A DNA stretch of 64,000 nt from Exiguobacterium indicum HHS 31 (GTDB lineage: Bacteria > Bacillota > Bacilli > Exiguobacteriales > Exiguobacteriaceae): the NCBI RefSeq assembly GCF_001939065.1, contig NZ_MPSZ01000001.1, forward strand, positions 1,302,001 to 1,366,000, read 5' to 3'. Numbering within the stretch: position 1 is the stretch's first letter; every line of letters begins with the position of its first letter. The translations under genes were made by a program, and so were the position numbers. Shown here piece by piece: positions 8,223-18,834 of this stretch. The notes under the pieces were generated by a model. The model was not told the DNA's origin. It was given only the letters and a program-made list of their open reading frames with translations, and did not search any database.

Positions 8223-10361
8223 TTATTCTTTAGGTTCAGCTAGTTCGACCGTTAACTTTCCATTTTCCCTCACTAGTGTACCAGTTCGAGCTGATTGTTT
8301 GGTTACAAAACCTTTACCAATGACATCAAGCTTCAAGTCATACAAGCTGACGAGTTTTTTGACGTCTCGCTGCGACCACCCCGTCAAATCCGGCATTTTG
8401 AACGTATTTGCTGTCTTCAGCAAGACACGCTCTCCGCTGACGAATTCTTGACCACGAGACGGAATCTGCGAAACGACTTCAGCACCATCGCCTAGGATGA
8501 TTGGAACAGCCTCTTGTTCTTTTGCTAAATCCGTCGCTTGTCGGGCACTCTTCTTGATGTAGCTTGGCGTAATTTTCGCTTTGACATCCACCGAGTCCTT
8601 TTGCGTTTCCGGTTGAATGCTCCGGTATTGCAATGCTGTGTTCATGACACTCTTGAACACCGGACTCATGATGAGTGGTCCTGAAACAGACGATTCACTT
8701 TTCGAAGGACGATCGACTGCGATGTACATGATCAATTCCGGATCATCTTTTGGCGCCATACCGATGAACGAGTGAATGAATTGTCCTTGAATGTATTTCC
8801 CATTCTCAGAAATTTGAGCTGTACCGGTCTTCCCGATGACACGGTAGTCTTTCAACTTATACATTTGCCCGGTTCCGATTTTACTATTGACGACACCATC
8901 AAGTGCATCCCGCGTCGCTTTTGCCGCCTCTGCCGAGATCGGCTTACCGACGACCTCTGTTTTCGCCCGGTACGGTGCTTTATCCGTATGATCCGCTTTT
9001 TGGATGATATGCGGTTTGACCATCTCGCCGTCACCAGCAATTGCCGTTGCCCCTTGAAGCAGTTGCATTGGTGTGACCGCAGTCGATTGTCCCCATGACG
9101 TAATGAGCGCATTCAACGGTTTCGACAAGTCAGATTGACTGTTTACTTCTCCCGAGATGTCTATACCCGTTCGTTGGTCAAAATGAAACTTCTTAAAGTA
9201 TTCTTTATAACGCTCGATCCCAAGTTTTTCTGCTGTCAACTTCGAGAACATGACGTTCGAGGAGTGATAGACTCCTTCAATCATCGGAATGGTTCCCCAA
9301 CCGACATCGTTATAATCCTTGATGACCGTTCCTTTGTAGTTATAACTACCCGATTTATACATCTCATTCGGACGGAACACTCCCGCATCAATCGCCGCTG
9401 CGAGCGTAAAGATTTTCATCGTCGAACCGGGTTCGAAGCGTGACGAGACGGCAAAATTCGTGAAATCTTTCATGTCACGTAAGTTCGGGTTGAACGATGG
9501 ACGATCCGCCATGGCAAGGATTTCACCGGTTTTCGCATCCATGACGATCCCTGTCGCATTTTTCGGTTTGTACGTGTTGTACATTTTTTGCATTTGTTTC
9601 TCTAGCGACTGTTGAATGCGGTGATCGATCGTCAAGTACAGGTTTGACCCGTCCTTCGGTTCATTCGAGACACGCGACGAGCCTTGGATCAACGGATTAC
9701 CGCTCCGATCTTTCTCGAAGACACGTGCCCCGTAAGATTCGCTTAAGGCATCGTCATACTGTTTTTCGATCCCCATTTGTCCCTGTAACGCGACACGACC
9801 ATTCTCCTCGGTGATCTTTTGGACGAATCCAAGTGTATCGGACAAGAAGATACCATTCGGGTAATATCGTTTCGGCTCTTCAATCATCCGGATTCCAGGA
9901 AGTTTCAACTTATCGATCTTCTCTTTTTGATCGAGCGTCAAATCATTTCCTTTTTTTCCGAATTCGATTTGCGAACGATCTTTGTTCTCAATCAAATAGG
10001 TCTCCAGTTCCTTCGTCGTCATCCCAAGAATCGGTGCAAGACCTTCAGCCGTCTTTTTAAAATCGACGATCGTCTCGTCCGGATCTTTGACGCCACCTAG
10101 TCGGTAAATACCAATCAAATGATAGGATGGAACATTGATCGCGATCGGTGAACCGAGTCGGTCGAAAATTTCACCGCGTTCTGCCCCGAGCGTCTCCTGA
10201 GACTCCCATCGCTTTTTCTCAGCATAGGCGATCATGTCTTCCCCATGGAATTGTTTTGTTGTCGCCAAGTATAAAAATCGACCAATGAACACAAAAAAGA
10301 GAGTAGCAAATATCACCATGATAAAGGCTACTCTCCAACGGGATTTTTTCAGTGGATTCAT
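8223..10361 (-). CDS. pbpB: Septal class B penicillin-binding protein (PBP2B/FtsI type)
   Basis: This is the septal peptidoglycan transpeptidase. The 712-aa protein has a cytoplasmic N-terminus and one transmembrane helix (about residues 10-32), then a PBP dimerisation domain. The transpeptidase domain carries the active-site STMK (in FEPGSTMKIF), the SSN triad (in HSSNVMF) and KTGTAQ. Two C-terminal PASTA-like domains follow, the second beginning FKMPDLTGWSQRDVKKL. Its start overlaps ftsL by 4 bp. Only one class B PBP is present here, with no spoVD paralogue beside it, consistent with a non-sporulating organism. Confidence 0.95.
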   Translation of the reverse strand: MNPLKKSRWRVAFIMVIFATLFFVFIGRFLYLATTKQFHGEDMIAYAEKKRWESQETLGAERGEIFDRLGSPIAINVPSYHLIGIYRLGGVKDPDETIVDFKKTAEGLAPILGMTTKELETYLIENKDRSQIEFGKKGNDLTLDQKEKIDKLKLPGIRMIEEPKRYYPNGIFLSDTLGFVQKITEENGRVALQGQMGIEKQYDDALSESYGARVFEKDRSGNPLIQGSSRVSNEPKDGSNLYLTIDHRIQQSLEKQMQKMYNTYKPKNATGIVMDAKTGEILAMADRPSFNPNLRDMKDFTNFAVSSRFEPGSTMKIFTLAAAIDAGVFRPNEMYKSGSYNYKGTVIKDYNDVGWGTIPMIEGVYHSSNVMFSKLTAEKLGIERYKEYFKKFHFDQRTGIDISGEVNSQSDLSKPLNALITSWGQSTAVTPMQLLQGATAIAGDGEMVKPHIIQKADHTDKAPYRAKTEVVGKPISAEAAKATRDALDGVVNSKIGTGQMYKLKDYRVIGKTGTAQISENGKYIQGQFIHSFIGMAPKDDPELIMYIAVDRPSKSESSVSGPLIMSPVFKSVMNTALQYRSIQPETQKDSVDVKAKITPSYIKKSARQATDLAKEQEAVPIILGDGAEVVSQIPSRGQEFVSGERVLLKTANTFKMPDLTGWSQRDVKKLVSLYDLKLDVIGKGFVTKQSARTGTLVRENGKLTVELAEPKE

Positions 10362-10744
10362 TTAGGAATCACCTTGATGTTCCCTTTACGCATATCAAGA
10401 CCCTGTTCTTTTGCAATCTTATAAATCCGTTCCGGAGAGCTTAAGTTCGTGACCTCTAGTTGTAAACGTTCGTTTTCTTTTTTGAGTGATTGTGTGACTT
10501 GGTTCTCTTTCGCTAAATCACGGCTCACATTATACGCTTCGTTATGCGTACTGATCGTCAAACTCCCAAATAACACAAGACCACCAATCATCGCGCTGTA
10601 TAAGAATTTTTCAAAGGGATACAAGCGATACTTCGGACGGACGGCGACGCGACGCGCGATATCTTCCGTCTTTCGTGGTTCCTGAACAGGTTGTTGACGA
10701 ACGGGTTGAACCGTTTGGACCGATTTACGAAGTGGTTCTGCCAT
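10358..10744 (-). CDS. ftsL: Cell division protein FtsL
   Basis: FtsL is a small bitopic protein that forms a complex with DivIC/FtsB and DivIB and activates the septal synthase. The 128-aa product has a basic cytoplasmic arm, a transmembrane helix (about residues 47-68) and an extracellular coiled coil (ENQVTQSLKKENERLQLEV). The extracellular part ends with the family pattern PERIYKIAKEQGLDM. Position between rsmH and pbpB supports the call. The ATG has AGAGGAG upstream. Confidence 0.92.
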   Translation of the reverse strand: MAEPLRKSVQTVQPVRQQPVQEPRKTEDIARRVAVRPKYRLYPFEKFLYSAMIGGLVLFGSLTISTHNEAYNVSRDLAKENQVTQSLKKENERLQLEVTNLSSPERIYKIAKEQGLDMRKGNIKVIPK

Positions 10745-10757
10745 TGGAATGCTCCTC

Positions 10758-11696
10758 TCAAGTTTCTTTCATTTTTTCAGCAACTCGTAATTTTGCCGAT
10801 CGGGCGCGACGGTTATCATCGAGCTCTTCAACACCCGCCGTAATCGGCTTGCGTGTGACGAGTCGGAGTTCCGGCTCCATTTCGACGGGAATCATCGGTA
10901 ACCCCGGTGGAAGCTCGGGTAATGATGATTTTTCTTTGATTGCTTGTTTACACATGCGATCTTCAAGTGAATGGAACGTAATGACACATAGACGTCCACC
11001 GACCCGTAATAAATCAATGGCTTGGTGTACCGCACGATCAAAGACGTTCAGTTCATCATTGACAGCGATCCGGATTGCTTGGAAAGTCCGTTTCGCAGGG
11101 TGACCACCTTTACGTCGTGCTGGTGCCGGAATCGCATCCTTGATCAATTCGACGAGTTCAAATGTCGTCTCGATCGGTCGCTCTTCCCGCGCTTTTTCGA
11201 TTTTACGCGCAATCTGTTTCGAGAATTTCTCTTCCCCGTATGTAAAGAAGATACGTACGAGATCATTGTACGACCACTCATTGACGACTTCGTAAGCAGA
11301 AAGTGGAGAAGATTGATCCATGCGCATGTCGAGACGTGCGTCGTGATTGTAACTAAATCCCCGTTCCCCTTCGTCTAATTGTGGTGAAGAGACACCGAGA
11401 TCGAATAGGATGCCGTCCACTTTCTCGACGCCATGTGCTGCTAATTGCTCTTTCAGATAAGCAAAATTACTCTTTATTAAAGTAAAGCGACCTTCATACG
11501 CCGCGAGACGTTCTGCTGCATGAGCGAGGGCGACATCATCTTGATCAAATGCGTACAGATGACCTGTCGTCAATTGCTTGACGATCTCTTCGCTGTGTCC
11601 TGCTCCACCTAACGTACAATCGACGTAAATACCGTCGGGTTTAATCGCGAGTCCTTCGATCGACTCCCATTTCAATACTGTTTCATGCTCAAACAT
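10758..11696 (-). CDS. rsmH: RsmH, 16S rRNA m4C1402 methyltransferase
   Basis: RsmH (MraW) is the SAM-dependent N4-methyltransferase of C1402 in 16S rRNA. The 312-aa protein shows the SAM loop [14 protein letters not shown], the segment [13 protein letters not shown] and the late [13 protein letters not shown] motif. I chose the ATG at 11694-11696 ([10 protein letters not shown]), with AAAGGTGA eight bases upstream, over a GTG four codons earlier. It is the first gene of the dcw cluster here, because no mraZ lies between it and bshC. Confidence 0.96.
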   Translation of the reverse strand: MFEHETVLKWESIEGLAIKPDGIYVDCTLGGAGHSEEIVKQLTTGHLYAFDQDDVALAHAAERLAAYEGRFTLIKSNFAYLKEQLAAHGVEKVDGILFDLGVSSPQLDEGERGFSYNHDARLDMRMDQSSPLSAYEVVNEWSYNDLVRIFFTYGEEKFSKQIARKIEKAREERPIETTFELVELIKDAIPAPARRKGGHPAKRTFQAIRIAVNDELNVFDRAVHQAIDLLRVGGRLCVITFHSLEDRMCKQAIKEKSSLPELPPGLPMIPVEMEPELRLVTRKPITAGVEELDDNRRARSAKLRVAEKMKET

Positions 11697-11828
11697 GTCC
11701 TGCCTCACCTTTCACTGTCCTTGAAGGACGTTACTCTTTTTCAATGTATCACATTCTCTCGTGAAAACGTTACGAAAATGAGACAGTTTCCTTGATTTAT
11801 TTAACTTTTGTGTAATTTTCGCTAAAAA

Positions 11829-11860
11829 AGAGAAAAAACCTGCTAGTTTCAGCAGGTTTA
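11829..11860 (-). terminator. Rho-independent terminator of bshC
   Basis: AAACCTGCT (11836-11844) pairs perfectly with AGCAGGTTT (11851-11859), with a short loop and a TTTTTTCTCTTTTTT tract on the minus strand. The stem overlaps the bshC stop codon. It separates bshC from the dcw cluster, which therefore needs a promoter within 11697-11828. Confidence 0.88.
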
Positions 11861-13420
11861 GAGGAAAATCTTCAGTTGATCACTCGTATTCGCTTCATAG
11901 GCTGTTCTTAAGTCCCGAACAAAATCAAGACCATGGTGATTCAACCACGGGAGGACAGAATGAATCCGCTCTTGTGGCGCTCCATCAGGAAGAAGATGAT
12001 AAGCCGTCTCTTTATATTGCCGTGTCTGTCGGTCAAACTGACGTCGATCTTCTGCCAGTAGACTAACAATTGCTTGATCGAGCTGTTTCTTGACCTTCTC
12101 ACTCTTACTCGATGTCCGCAGTAGATTCTGTTCGAGCGAGAGGAATTCCGAGACGAAACTGTCTTTTAGCATCGCTGCCGTCTGCATACGTCCTGTCATC
12201 TTCTCTTCTGAATAGAGCGGAATCGGTACGCCTGATCGGACGATTTCTTCGAGCGACACCTCAAGTTTAGCAAGACGCTTTTCATCGCTACGGCGCACGA
12301 GTAACCCACCCATGCGGGGAATCAATAACGGCATCGTCCAATTCAGGTGATGAAAGAGCGGTCGTAAGCGTGTCCAGTATGCTAACTCCCCCGGACCCCC
12401 GATATAGGCAAGCGTCGGGAACAGGTAATCCTGCATCAATGGACGTGTGACGACACTGTTGGAGAAACGTTCCGGACTGGCGTATAGCAACGCGATCAAT
12501 TCAAGCTCCGTATATTGCTTTCCTTGTTTTGTCTCGAATCCGTCTGCTGTCGGATACAGTAACTGACGACCGTGATCATCGACGAAAAGATGCGCCGCTT
12601 CCTCGTTCAAGAATGTATCCGGTAACTCTTGCGTCTGTGAAATACCATCCGTCAATGCTCGTCTAAATTCCGCATTGTCTTGAATCAACCGTTCAAAGAA
12701 CGGAATCTCGAGTTCACGGACAGAATGTGTATCCGCATCAAAGAAGACGATATCAAAATCGATCAATTCACCGATCAATTGTGAGAAAAACATCCCATAC
12801 GATGTACACGCTTCAACGAGTTGCTTCAGGCGCGCAACTAATTGTTTCGTATGAACCGTTTCTGGCATTGCTCGGAATGTCTCTTCGATGATTTCAAGAA
12901 GTGCTGCTTGATCAAAAGAGAGCCGACTGACCGAGCGGGCAATCGATTCTGAAGGTGTGACAGCGATTTTACGCGTTTGATAATCCGCTGTCGGAACGTA
13001 AACATGGTTAATCTCATCAAAATCGTGATCTTCGGTCGCGAGCCAAAAAATCGGAACGACAGGTCGCCCAAGTGTCGTTTCCGCCTGCTTCGCGACCTTA
13101 AGACAGGTCAACAATTTATAGATGGCATATAATGGTCCGCCAAAGATACCCGTTTGTTGCCCTGTAATGACAACTTGAGCTTCACCCGTACGAAGCTTCG
13201 CGACACGTTCCCGCAAACGCTCCGTCATGTTCGGATTTTGGCGTTCGAGTTCGTCTGTCAGTGCCGCAAGATGCGGATAGTGACGTTCTTCAAGCAAACG
13301 GCTCCTCGACGCTAAACCACTCTCTCCAAGGTGGTCGACATATGTTAAGAATTCTTCTCGTGAAGCACGATGCATCAACGAGTTATCATCGTATAAGGCT
13401 TCAAATGGTTGTACCTTCAA
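11858..13420 (-). CDS. bshC: BshC, bacillithiol synthase
   Basis: BshC adds cysteine to GlcN-malate in the last step of bacillithiol synthesis, the low-molecular-weight thiol of many Bacillota. The 520-aa length and motifs fit the family: VVITGQQTGIFGGPLYAIYK (about residues 81-100), FWLATEDHDFDEINHV and the central YIGGPGELAYW. A C-terminal coiled-coil region follows. The start is TTG at 13420 with AAGGG upstream. As in Bacillus it lies next to the mraW cluster and panE. Confidence 0.95.
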   Translation of the reverse strand: MKVQPFEALYDDNSLMHRASREEFLTYVDHLGESGLASRSRLLEERHYPHLAALTDELERQNPNMTERLRERVAKLRTGEAQVVITGQQTGIFGGPLYAIYKLLTCLKVAKQAETTLGRPVVPIFWLATEDHDFDEINHVYVPTADYQTRKIAVTPSESIARSVSRLSFDQAALLEIIEETFRAMPETVHTKQLVARLKQLVEACTSYGMFFSQLIGELIDFDIVFFDADTHSVRELEIPFFERLIQDNAEFRRALTDGISQTQELPDTFLNEEAAHLFVDDHGRQLLYPTADGFETKQGKQYTELELIALLYASPERFSNSVVTRPLMQDYLFPTLAYIGGPGELAYWTRLRPLFHHLNWTMPLLIPRMGGLLVRRSDEKRLAKLEVSLEEIVRSGVPIPLYSEEKMTGRMQTAAMLKDSFVSEFLSLEQNLLRTSSKSEKVKKQLDQAIVSLLAEDRRQFDRQTRQYKETAYHLLPDGAPQERIHSVLPWLNHHGLDFVRDLRTAYEANTSDQLKIFL

Positions 13421-13449
13421 ACAAAATCCCTTCTTTCTTACCTAACTGG

Positions 13450-13806
13450 TCAGCTGATGAACAGTTGACGAATACCGAGTACGAACAGTATGAAATGGAC
13501 GGGTAATGCCAGCAAGATGATGATCCGCCAGCTGTGGCGAATCATTTGTCTCAAATCAACATCAAGTTGACGAATTCGTTGCCAGAGTGCATTCAACGCA
13601 AACACCAACAACACGACGATGACGATCCACCCTAAGTAATTTGTTCCGGTCAAGGCAATCAATGCAACATGAATCGCATACAGAACGATGAATGTTCCAA
13701 AGTCGAGTGCAAATCGAACGGCCTTCCCATGTTTCCGAAATAGAAGTAGAAAGACGAGATACAACGCAATCAGGCTGAATAAAGGAAAAATGATGAAGAC
13801 TGTCAC
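13450..13806 (-). CDS. DUF3397-like small membrane protein
   Basis: The 118-aa product is strongly hydrophobic, with about four transmembrane helices (near residues 3-22, 29-48, 54-72 and 90-110) and basic loops between them. It resembles DUF3397 proteins, which often sit between panE and bshC in Bacillales. Its GTG start overlaps the panE stop by 4 bp, so the two are probably translated together. No enzymatic motif is visible and its role is unknown. Confidence 0.65.
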   Translation of the reverse strand: MTVFIIFPLFSLIALYLVFLLLFRKHGKAVRFALDFGTFIVLYAIHVALIALTGTNYLGWIVIVVLLVFALNALWQRIRQLDVDLRQMIRHSWRIIILLALPVHFILFVLGIRQLFIS

Positions 13807-14612
13807 TGCGGACCCTCCCTCTGTTTGATCTGTTCATAATAAAAAGATAAACGTGGCGTCGCAGTCGTCGCCTGACGTAATGCGTATCCAAGTATCGGTT
13901 CTACTTCCGTTCGTCGTCCATACTCAAGATCTCGTAACATGGAAGAACGATTTTTGCTCGTATTCTTCATGATCCGCTCGATTTCGGAATAAGTAATGTC
14001 ATGGTGCGGGAAAATCGTCCGCATTTCGTCAAATAATTGACGGGCTTCTTCTCGATAAGGCATATCTAATAAGGATCCATTCTCAACACCGTAATAAGCC
14101 GTCACTGGATTGATGACGACGTTGATGAACAGCTTCGTCAATAAAACGGCTTCCATATCTGACTCAAGTTCAAAGCACAGCTGCTTTGACGACAAGTTCA
14201 CTACCTCTTGATTTCCGTAGCGGATGCGTCCTTTTCCAGTATGCTGGACTTCAAACGGTGCAGTGCGCATGGCACCATGTTCGACGACACCAAATAAGAC
14301 ATGCGGCAATTGCTCTTTCCATTTCAAATGATCCATTCCATTTTGCAGGAACATGACGGGACACGTCAGCCGTTTAAGGAATGGAATCACACTTTTTATA
14401 TCATACGACTTTGTCGCGACAAACACCAAGTCTTCTGACTCGAGCCGATCAATCTTCCGGATCCGTACGAGACGACTCGCTTGTCCATCGCGAATGATTG
14501 GTCGTTCCTCATCTTGTTCTTGTCGCACATAAAGCGTGACTGCATGATCTTCCGATAAATAAGAGGCAAGCAATAACCCGATGGCACCCGCGCCAATGAT
14601 TCCAACATTCAT
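13803..14612 (-). CDS. panE: 2-dehydropantoate 2-reductase (ketopantoate reductase)
   Basis: The predicted enzyme reduces 2-dehydropantoate to pantoate with NADPH in pantothenate and CoA synthesis. The 269-aa protein begins with the Rossmann loop VGIIGAGAIGLLLASYL. It has the family segment FLQNGMDHLKW and a helical C-terminal domain starting LLTKLFINVVINPVTAYY, where Lys and Asn are expected catalytic residues. It is a little shorter than typical (about 300 aa). Several PanE paralogues are known, so the exact substrate is inferred. Confidence 0.85.
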   Translation of the reverse strand: MNVGIIGAGAIGLLLASYLSEDHAVTLYVRQEQDEERPIIRDGQASRLVRIRKIDRLESEDLVFVATKSYDIKSVIPFLKRLTCPVMFLQNGMDHLKWKEQLPHVLFGVVEHGAMRTAPFEVQHTGKGRIRYGNQEVVNLSSKQLCFELESDMEAVLLTKLFINVVINPVTAYYGVENGSLLDMPYREEARQLFDEMRTIFPHHDITYSEIERIMKNTSKNRSSMLRDLEYGRRTEVEPILGYALRQATTATPRLSFYYEQIKQREGPQ

Positions 14613-14632
14613 CTATTCCTATCCCCTTTCAT

Positions 14633-14680
14633 GAAAAAAGCGACCTTAAAACCGATTTCTCGATTCGAAGGTCGCTTTTA
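14633..14680 (-). terminator. Terminator of rpmF
   Basis: GCGACCTT and AAGGTCGC form an 8-bp stem with an A/T extension, and the minus strand ends in TTTTTT. It lies 16 bp after the rpmF stop. Confidence 0.8.
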
Positions 14681-14695
14681 TACCGATCAATCAGC

Positions 14696-14869
14696 TTATT
14701 TGCTGACGATTTCTTTACCTTTGTACGAGCCACATGCTTTACAAACGCGGTGTGAAAGTTTCATTTCACCACAGTTTGGGCACTCGACCATACCTGGTAC
14801 ACGGAGTTTGAAATGAGTACGGCGAAGACGTTTGCGTGTTTTCGACGTTCTGCGGAATGGTACTGCCAT
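14696..14869 (-). CDS. rpmF: 50S ribosomal protein L32
   Basis: The 57-aa product starts [19 protein letters not shown] and is a normal bL32. It carries two CxxC pairs (CPNC and CKAC), so this is the zinc-binding form and not the cysteine-free paralogue some Bacilli carry for zinc starvation. It follows yceD by 46 bp, with an AGGAGGTGG site upstream, forming the widely conserved yceD-rpmF pair. Confidence 0.97.
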
Positions 14870-14915
14870 CGTTGTCCACCTCCTTGAAAAAATACACTCG
14901 CCTTTACTTCAGAAA

Positions 14916-15440
14916 TCAGGAATCCTGATCTTTTTTAAAGAACTGAGCGAGACCCGCGAGTCGCGGATCGATTTTTGGTTCGGTTTCCTCTGGATCTTCT
15001 TCAGAAAGAATCGTCCAGCCTTCCCCCTCAACCAACTGATTCTCTTCATCATCCCCATGCACTTGCACTGGCACATGAAGTAAAATCAATTCTTGCACGA
15101 GCGGTCGAAGATCGACCGTATTCCCGATCGGCACGTTGATGTCATCTGCTTCGTTCGAAACAGCATCGACCTCGAGCAGGAATGGCTCGATGGATTCAAT
15201 CTCGAATGGATAAGCGACGTCATTTAGCGTCCGGGCATCCGGAAGCGTCATTTCGCCGGTAATCCGAAGATTGAATATTAATTGATTCGATGTAAACGAT
15301 GCATTTGCACGAACGTGCACAGGTTGCACCGCCCGGATATCCGGATGGAGGGCGACTAGCTCATTGAGCTCGATCGTCTCGTTAACCTGAAGTTGACCCA
15401 GATTGCGCAATTTATTCAATTGCATCAGGGACCATTTCAT
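14916..15440 (-). CDS. ylbN: DUF177/YceD family protein (YlbN), probable 23S rRNA maturation factor
   Basis: The 174-aa protein matches the DUF177 (YceD/YlbN) family, encoded just before rpmF in most bacteria and linked in other species to 23S rRNA accumulation. Visible features are a beta-rich core and the acidic C-terminal tail, with the family-like end PKIDPRLAGLAQFFK. The ATG at 15438-15440 has GAGGTG at ideal spacing; a longer frame would start inside the promoter. A consensus sigma-A promoter lies just upstream. Confidence 0.85.
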   Translation of the reverse strand: MKWSLMQLNKLRNLGQLQVNETIELNELVALHPDIRAVQPVHVRANASFTSNQLIFNLRITGEMTLPDARTLNDVAYPFEIESIEPFLLEVDAVSNEADDINVPIGNTVDLRPLVQELILLHVPVQVHGDDEENQLVEGEGWTILSEEDPEETEPKIDPRLAGLAQFFKKDQDS

Positions 15441-15468
15441 CCGAATCACCTCAATTGCAACAATATGA

Positions 15469-15497
15469 ATTATAGAGAGGACATCTTGTTTTGTCAA
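15469..15497 (-). promoter_or_regulatory. Consensus sigma-A promoter of ylbN-rpmF
   Basis: On the minus strand TTGACA (15492-15497) and TATAAT (15469-15474) are separated by exactly 17 bp. Both hexamers are perfect, giving a short leader before the ylbN start. This suits a ribosomal-protein operon. Confidence 0.88.
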
Positions 15498-15596
15498 TGT
15501 TTTTTCTTTACACTGAAATCGCTAGAGAACGAACACTTTTGGACGTCTTTATCCATATTACCGCACTTAATTCGGTTTGCAAAGGAGAAAGTTTTC

Positions 15597-16748
15597 ATGA
15601 GGATGACAGCTATCATTTCAGAGTACAATCCGTTTCATAACGGACACTATTATCAAGCGACAACAGCACGACGGGAAACGGATGCCGACGTCATCGTCGC
15701 CATCATGAGCGGGACGTTCATGCAGCGTGGTGAGCCCGCCTTTACGGATAAATGGACACGTGCTCAGGCGGCCGTCGCGAGCGGTGCCATCGATCTCGTT
15801 CTTGAACTTCCCTTCTATTTTGCTGTCCAGCGTGCTGATCGCTTTGCACTCGGTGGTGTGACGATTGCCGAGACAATCGGCTGTCAGTCGCTTTCGTTTG
15901 GAAGCGAGTGTGGAGACATCGAACCTTTTCTGCATGCGGCAGCGGAACAGATCGAAGAGACACCTGCATACAAGCAAGCGTTACACGATGGATTATCAGC
16001 GGGCCTCTCTTCTGCTCACGCCGCCAGTCAAGCATTCAGGAGCGTCTCACAGACGCTTGATTTGACACAACCGAACAATACGCTTGGCTATTATTACGCT
16101 CGCGCCGCAAATACCCTATCGCTCCACACGACGAAACGGATTGGAAGTGGCTACCACGACTTATCCACCGGGGACATCATGAGCGCCACCGCGATACGCG
16201 CCCATCATCAGACACACGGTCAGCTGCTCGCACTTCCCGAACAGACGGAAAACGTCTTAGCAAACGCCTCTTTCGCCAACTTCTCGCATTATTATCCATG
16301 GATTCGACAACGTCTACTAACGACTCCAGTACCCGAGTTGATGCGAATCGCTGGGATCGACGCTTCGTTAGCACCACGACTCATCGAAGGGGCTAAACAA
16401 GCAACGACGTTCGACACCTTTCTGAATTACGTCAAAACACGCCGTTATACGCGGACGAGCCTGCAGCGTGCCTTGATCTATCTATTGACCTCAACGACGG
16501 CAGAGGAGGTCGCACGGATCGATTACGACCATGTTGATTTCGTTCGTCCCCTCGCCTTTTCAGAACGAGGACGACAGGCACTCAAAACCATCAAAACGCG
16601 GACTGCCGTATTCAGCACCTTCACGAGTCATCCTTGGCTAACGAAAGAAAGCCAAGTGACAGCTGCATATGCACTGCCCTTGGCTCGCTACGACGCGTTG
16701 CTTGAACACCGTCGCTTTCCTTATTTCGCTGGAAGTTCTTCTAAATAA
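15597..16748 (+). CDS. tmcAL: TmcAL, tRNA(Met) cytidine acetate ligase (YlbM)
   Basis: TmcAL makes N4-acetylcytidine at the wobble position of elongator tRNA-Met, using acetate and ATP. The 383-aa product has the nucleotidyltransferase signature NPFHNGHYYQ (HxGH type) near residue 11, followed by VAIMSGTFMQRGEPAF. The ATG at 15597 has AAAGGAG 10 bp upstream; a longer frame would run into the divergent ylbN promoter. The 3' end overlaps the 3' end of sepM on the opposite strand by 28 bp. Confidence 0.93.
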   Translation: MRMTAIISEYNPFHNGHYYQATTARRETDADVIVAIMSGTFMQRGEPAFTDKWTRAQAAVASGAIDLVLELPFYFAVQRADRFALGGVTIAETIGCQSLSFGSECGDIEPFLHAAAEQIEETPAYKQALHDGLSAGLSSAHAASQAFRSVSQTLDLTQPNNTLGYYYARAANTLSLHTTKRIGSGYHDLSTGDIMSATAIRAHHQTHGQLLALPEQTENVLANASFANFSHYYPWIRQRLLTTPVPELMRIAGIDASLAPRLIEGAKQATTFDTFLNYVKTRRYTRTSLQRALIYLLTSTTAEEVARIDYDHVDFVRPLAFSERGRQALKTIKTRTAVFSTFTSHPWLTKESQVTAAYALPLARYDALLEHRRFPYFAGSSSK

Positions 16749-17718
16749 TCAATCGCATCTTCGACTGTCTTGATCGGAACGAGCTTCATGTTCGTTCCGA
16801 GTTTTTTGATGGATGGTTTTGCTTCTTTGTAGTTCTCTCCTGCTGGTACGAACATGATTTCTGCTTCTGCCTCGTCTGCAGCGACCACCTTTTGCCAAGC
16901 TCCACCGATTGGTCCCACCTTGCCACCTTCTTCAATGGTTCCTGTGCCGGCGATTTTATGCCCTTTCGCCAAATCTCCCGGCGTCAATTGATCGTAGATT
17001 TCAAGAGTGAACATCATTCCTGCAGAAGGTCCCCCGACGTCTTCGACCTGAAACTCGATCTCAGGATCCGTCTTCACGTTCGAGATCGGGAGCGGTTCGT
17101 AAATGCCGAGCCCGACTCGCTTGACCTCTTTAGATAACTGATCCACTCGAATCGTCGTCTTCTTGTCTTCCGATTTACGCGTGAACTGAATCGGAACAGC
17201 TGTTTTGGCTTTTTTTGCTTGAATCGTCTTCATGAAACCTTCAAATGACGTAATCGGTTTTCCGTCAACACTTGTAATCCGATCCCCTGCCTTCAGTTTC
17301 CCTTCGGCTGGACCACCGGGAATGACGCCGGAGACGTAGACCCCTTCGAAATCGACATCGACCTTTTGATCCGCTAATTCATACGCTTCGATTGTTGCGT
17401 TATGTTGTGCTTCTTCCATATACAGCTTCTGACGCGTTTCATACTGCGCGTCCGACTCGCCGTCGTACAGATAATCACTTACACTCGATGTTTCGGAGAA
17501 CGGTAGAAATAAGCTTTCAATGAGAAAGTAAGGCGTTGCCCGACGTTGTGCGATCGTCAGCATCATCAAATCTCCCGGTTCCTTGTCGCCTCCAGATACT
17601 TCAATCAAATTGTCCGTCGACGTCGCGTCACCCGGATAGGAGATGAAATAAGGAAGTGGTAAGAAAAATACGATCAAGGCAGCGATGATCGCTGCTAAGG
17701 CAGGTTTCCAAGCTTTCA

Positions 17719-17719
<1 letters not shown>
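16721..17719 (-). CDS. ylbL: SepM-like PDZ/Lon-type membrane protease (YlbL)
   Basis: The 332-aa protein has an N-terminal signal anchor (about residues 8-24) and a PDZ domain (about 105-190, containing GPAEGKLKAGDRITSVDG). A C-terminal Lon-type S16 peptidase domain follows. The catalytic Ser lies in DVGGPSAGMMFTLE and the Lys in GAWQKVVAADEA. Homologues are streptococcal SepM (pheromone processing) and B. subtilis YlbL. ATG at 17719 is preferred because AAAGGAG is 7 nt upstream; an adjacent GTG is possible. It shares the TGATG junction with coaD. Confidence 0.92.
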
Positions 17720-18779
<1,060 letters not shown>

Positions 18780-18799
18780 TTCCTTCATTCCTTTCAACA

Positions 18800-18826
18800 A
18801 AGAAGCGACGAGGATGTCCTCATCGC
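18800..18826 (-). terminator. Hairpin between ylbG and rsmD
   Basis: GCGACGAGGA pairs with TCCTCATCGC (18805-18826, one wobble), followed by TTCTTTG on the minus strand. The U-run is weak, so it may only partly end the ylbF-ylbG transcript. Confidence 0.5.
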
Positions 18827-18834
18827 TCCATGGA

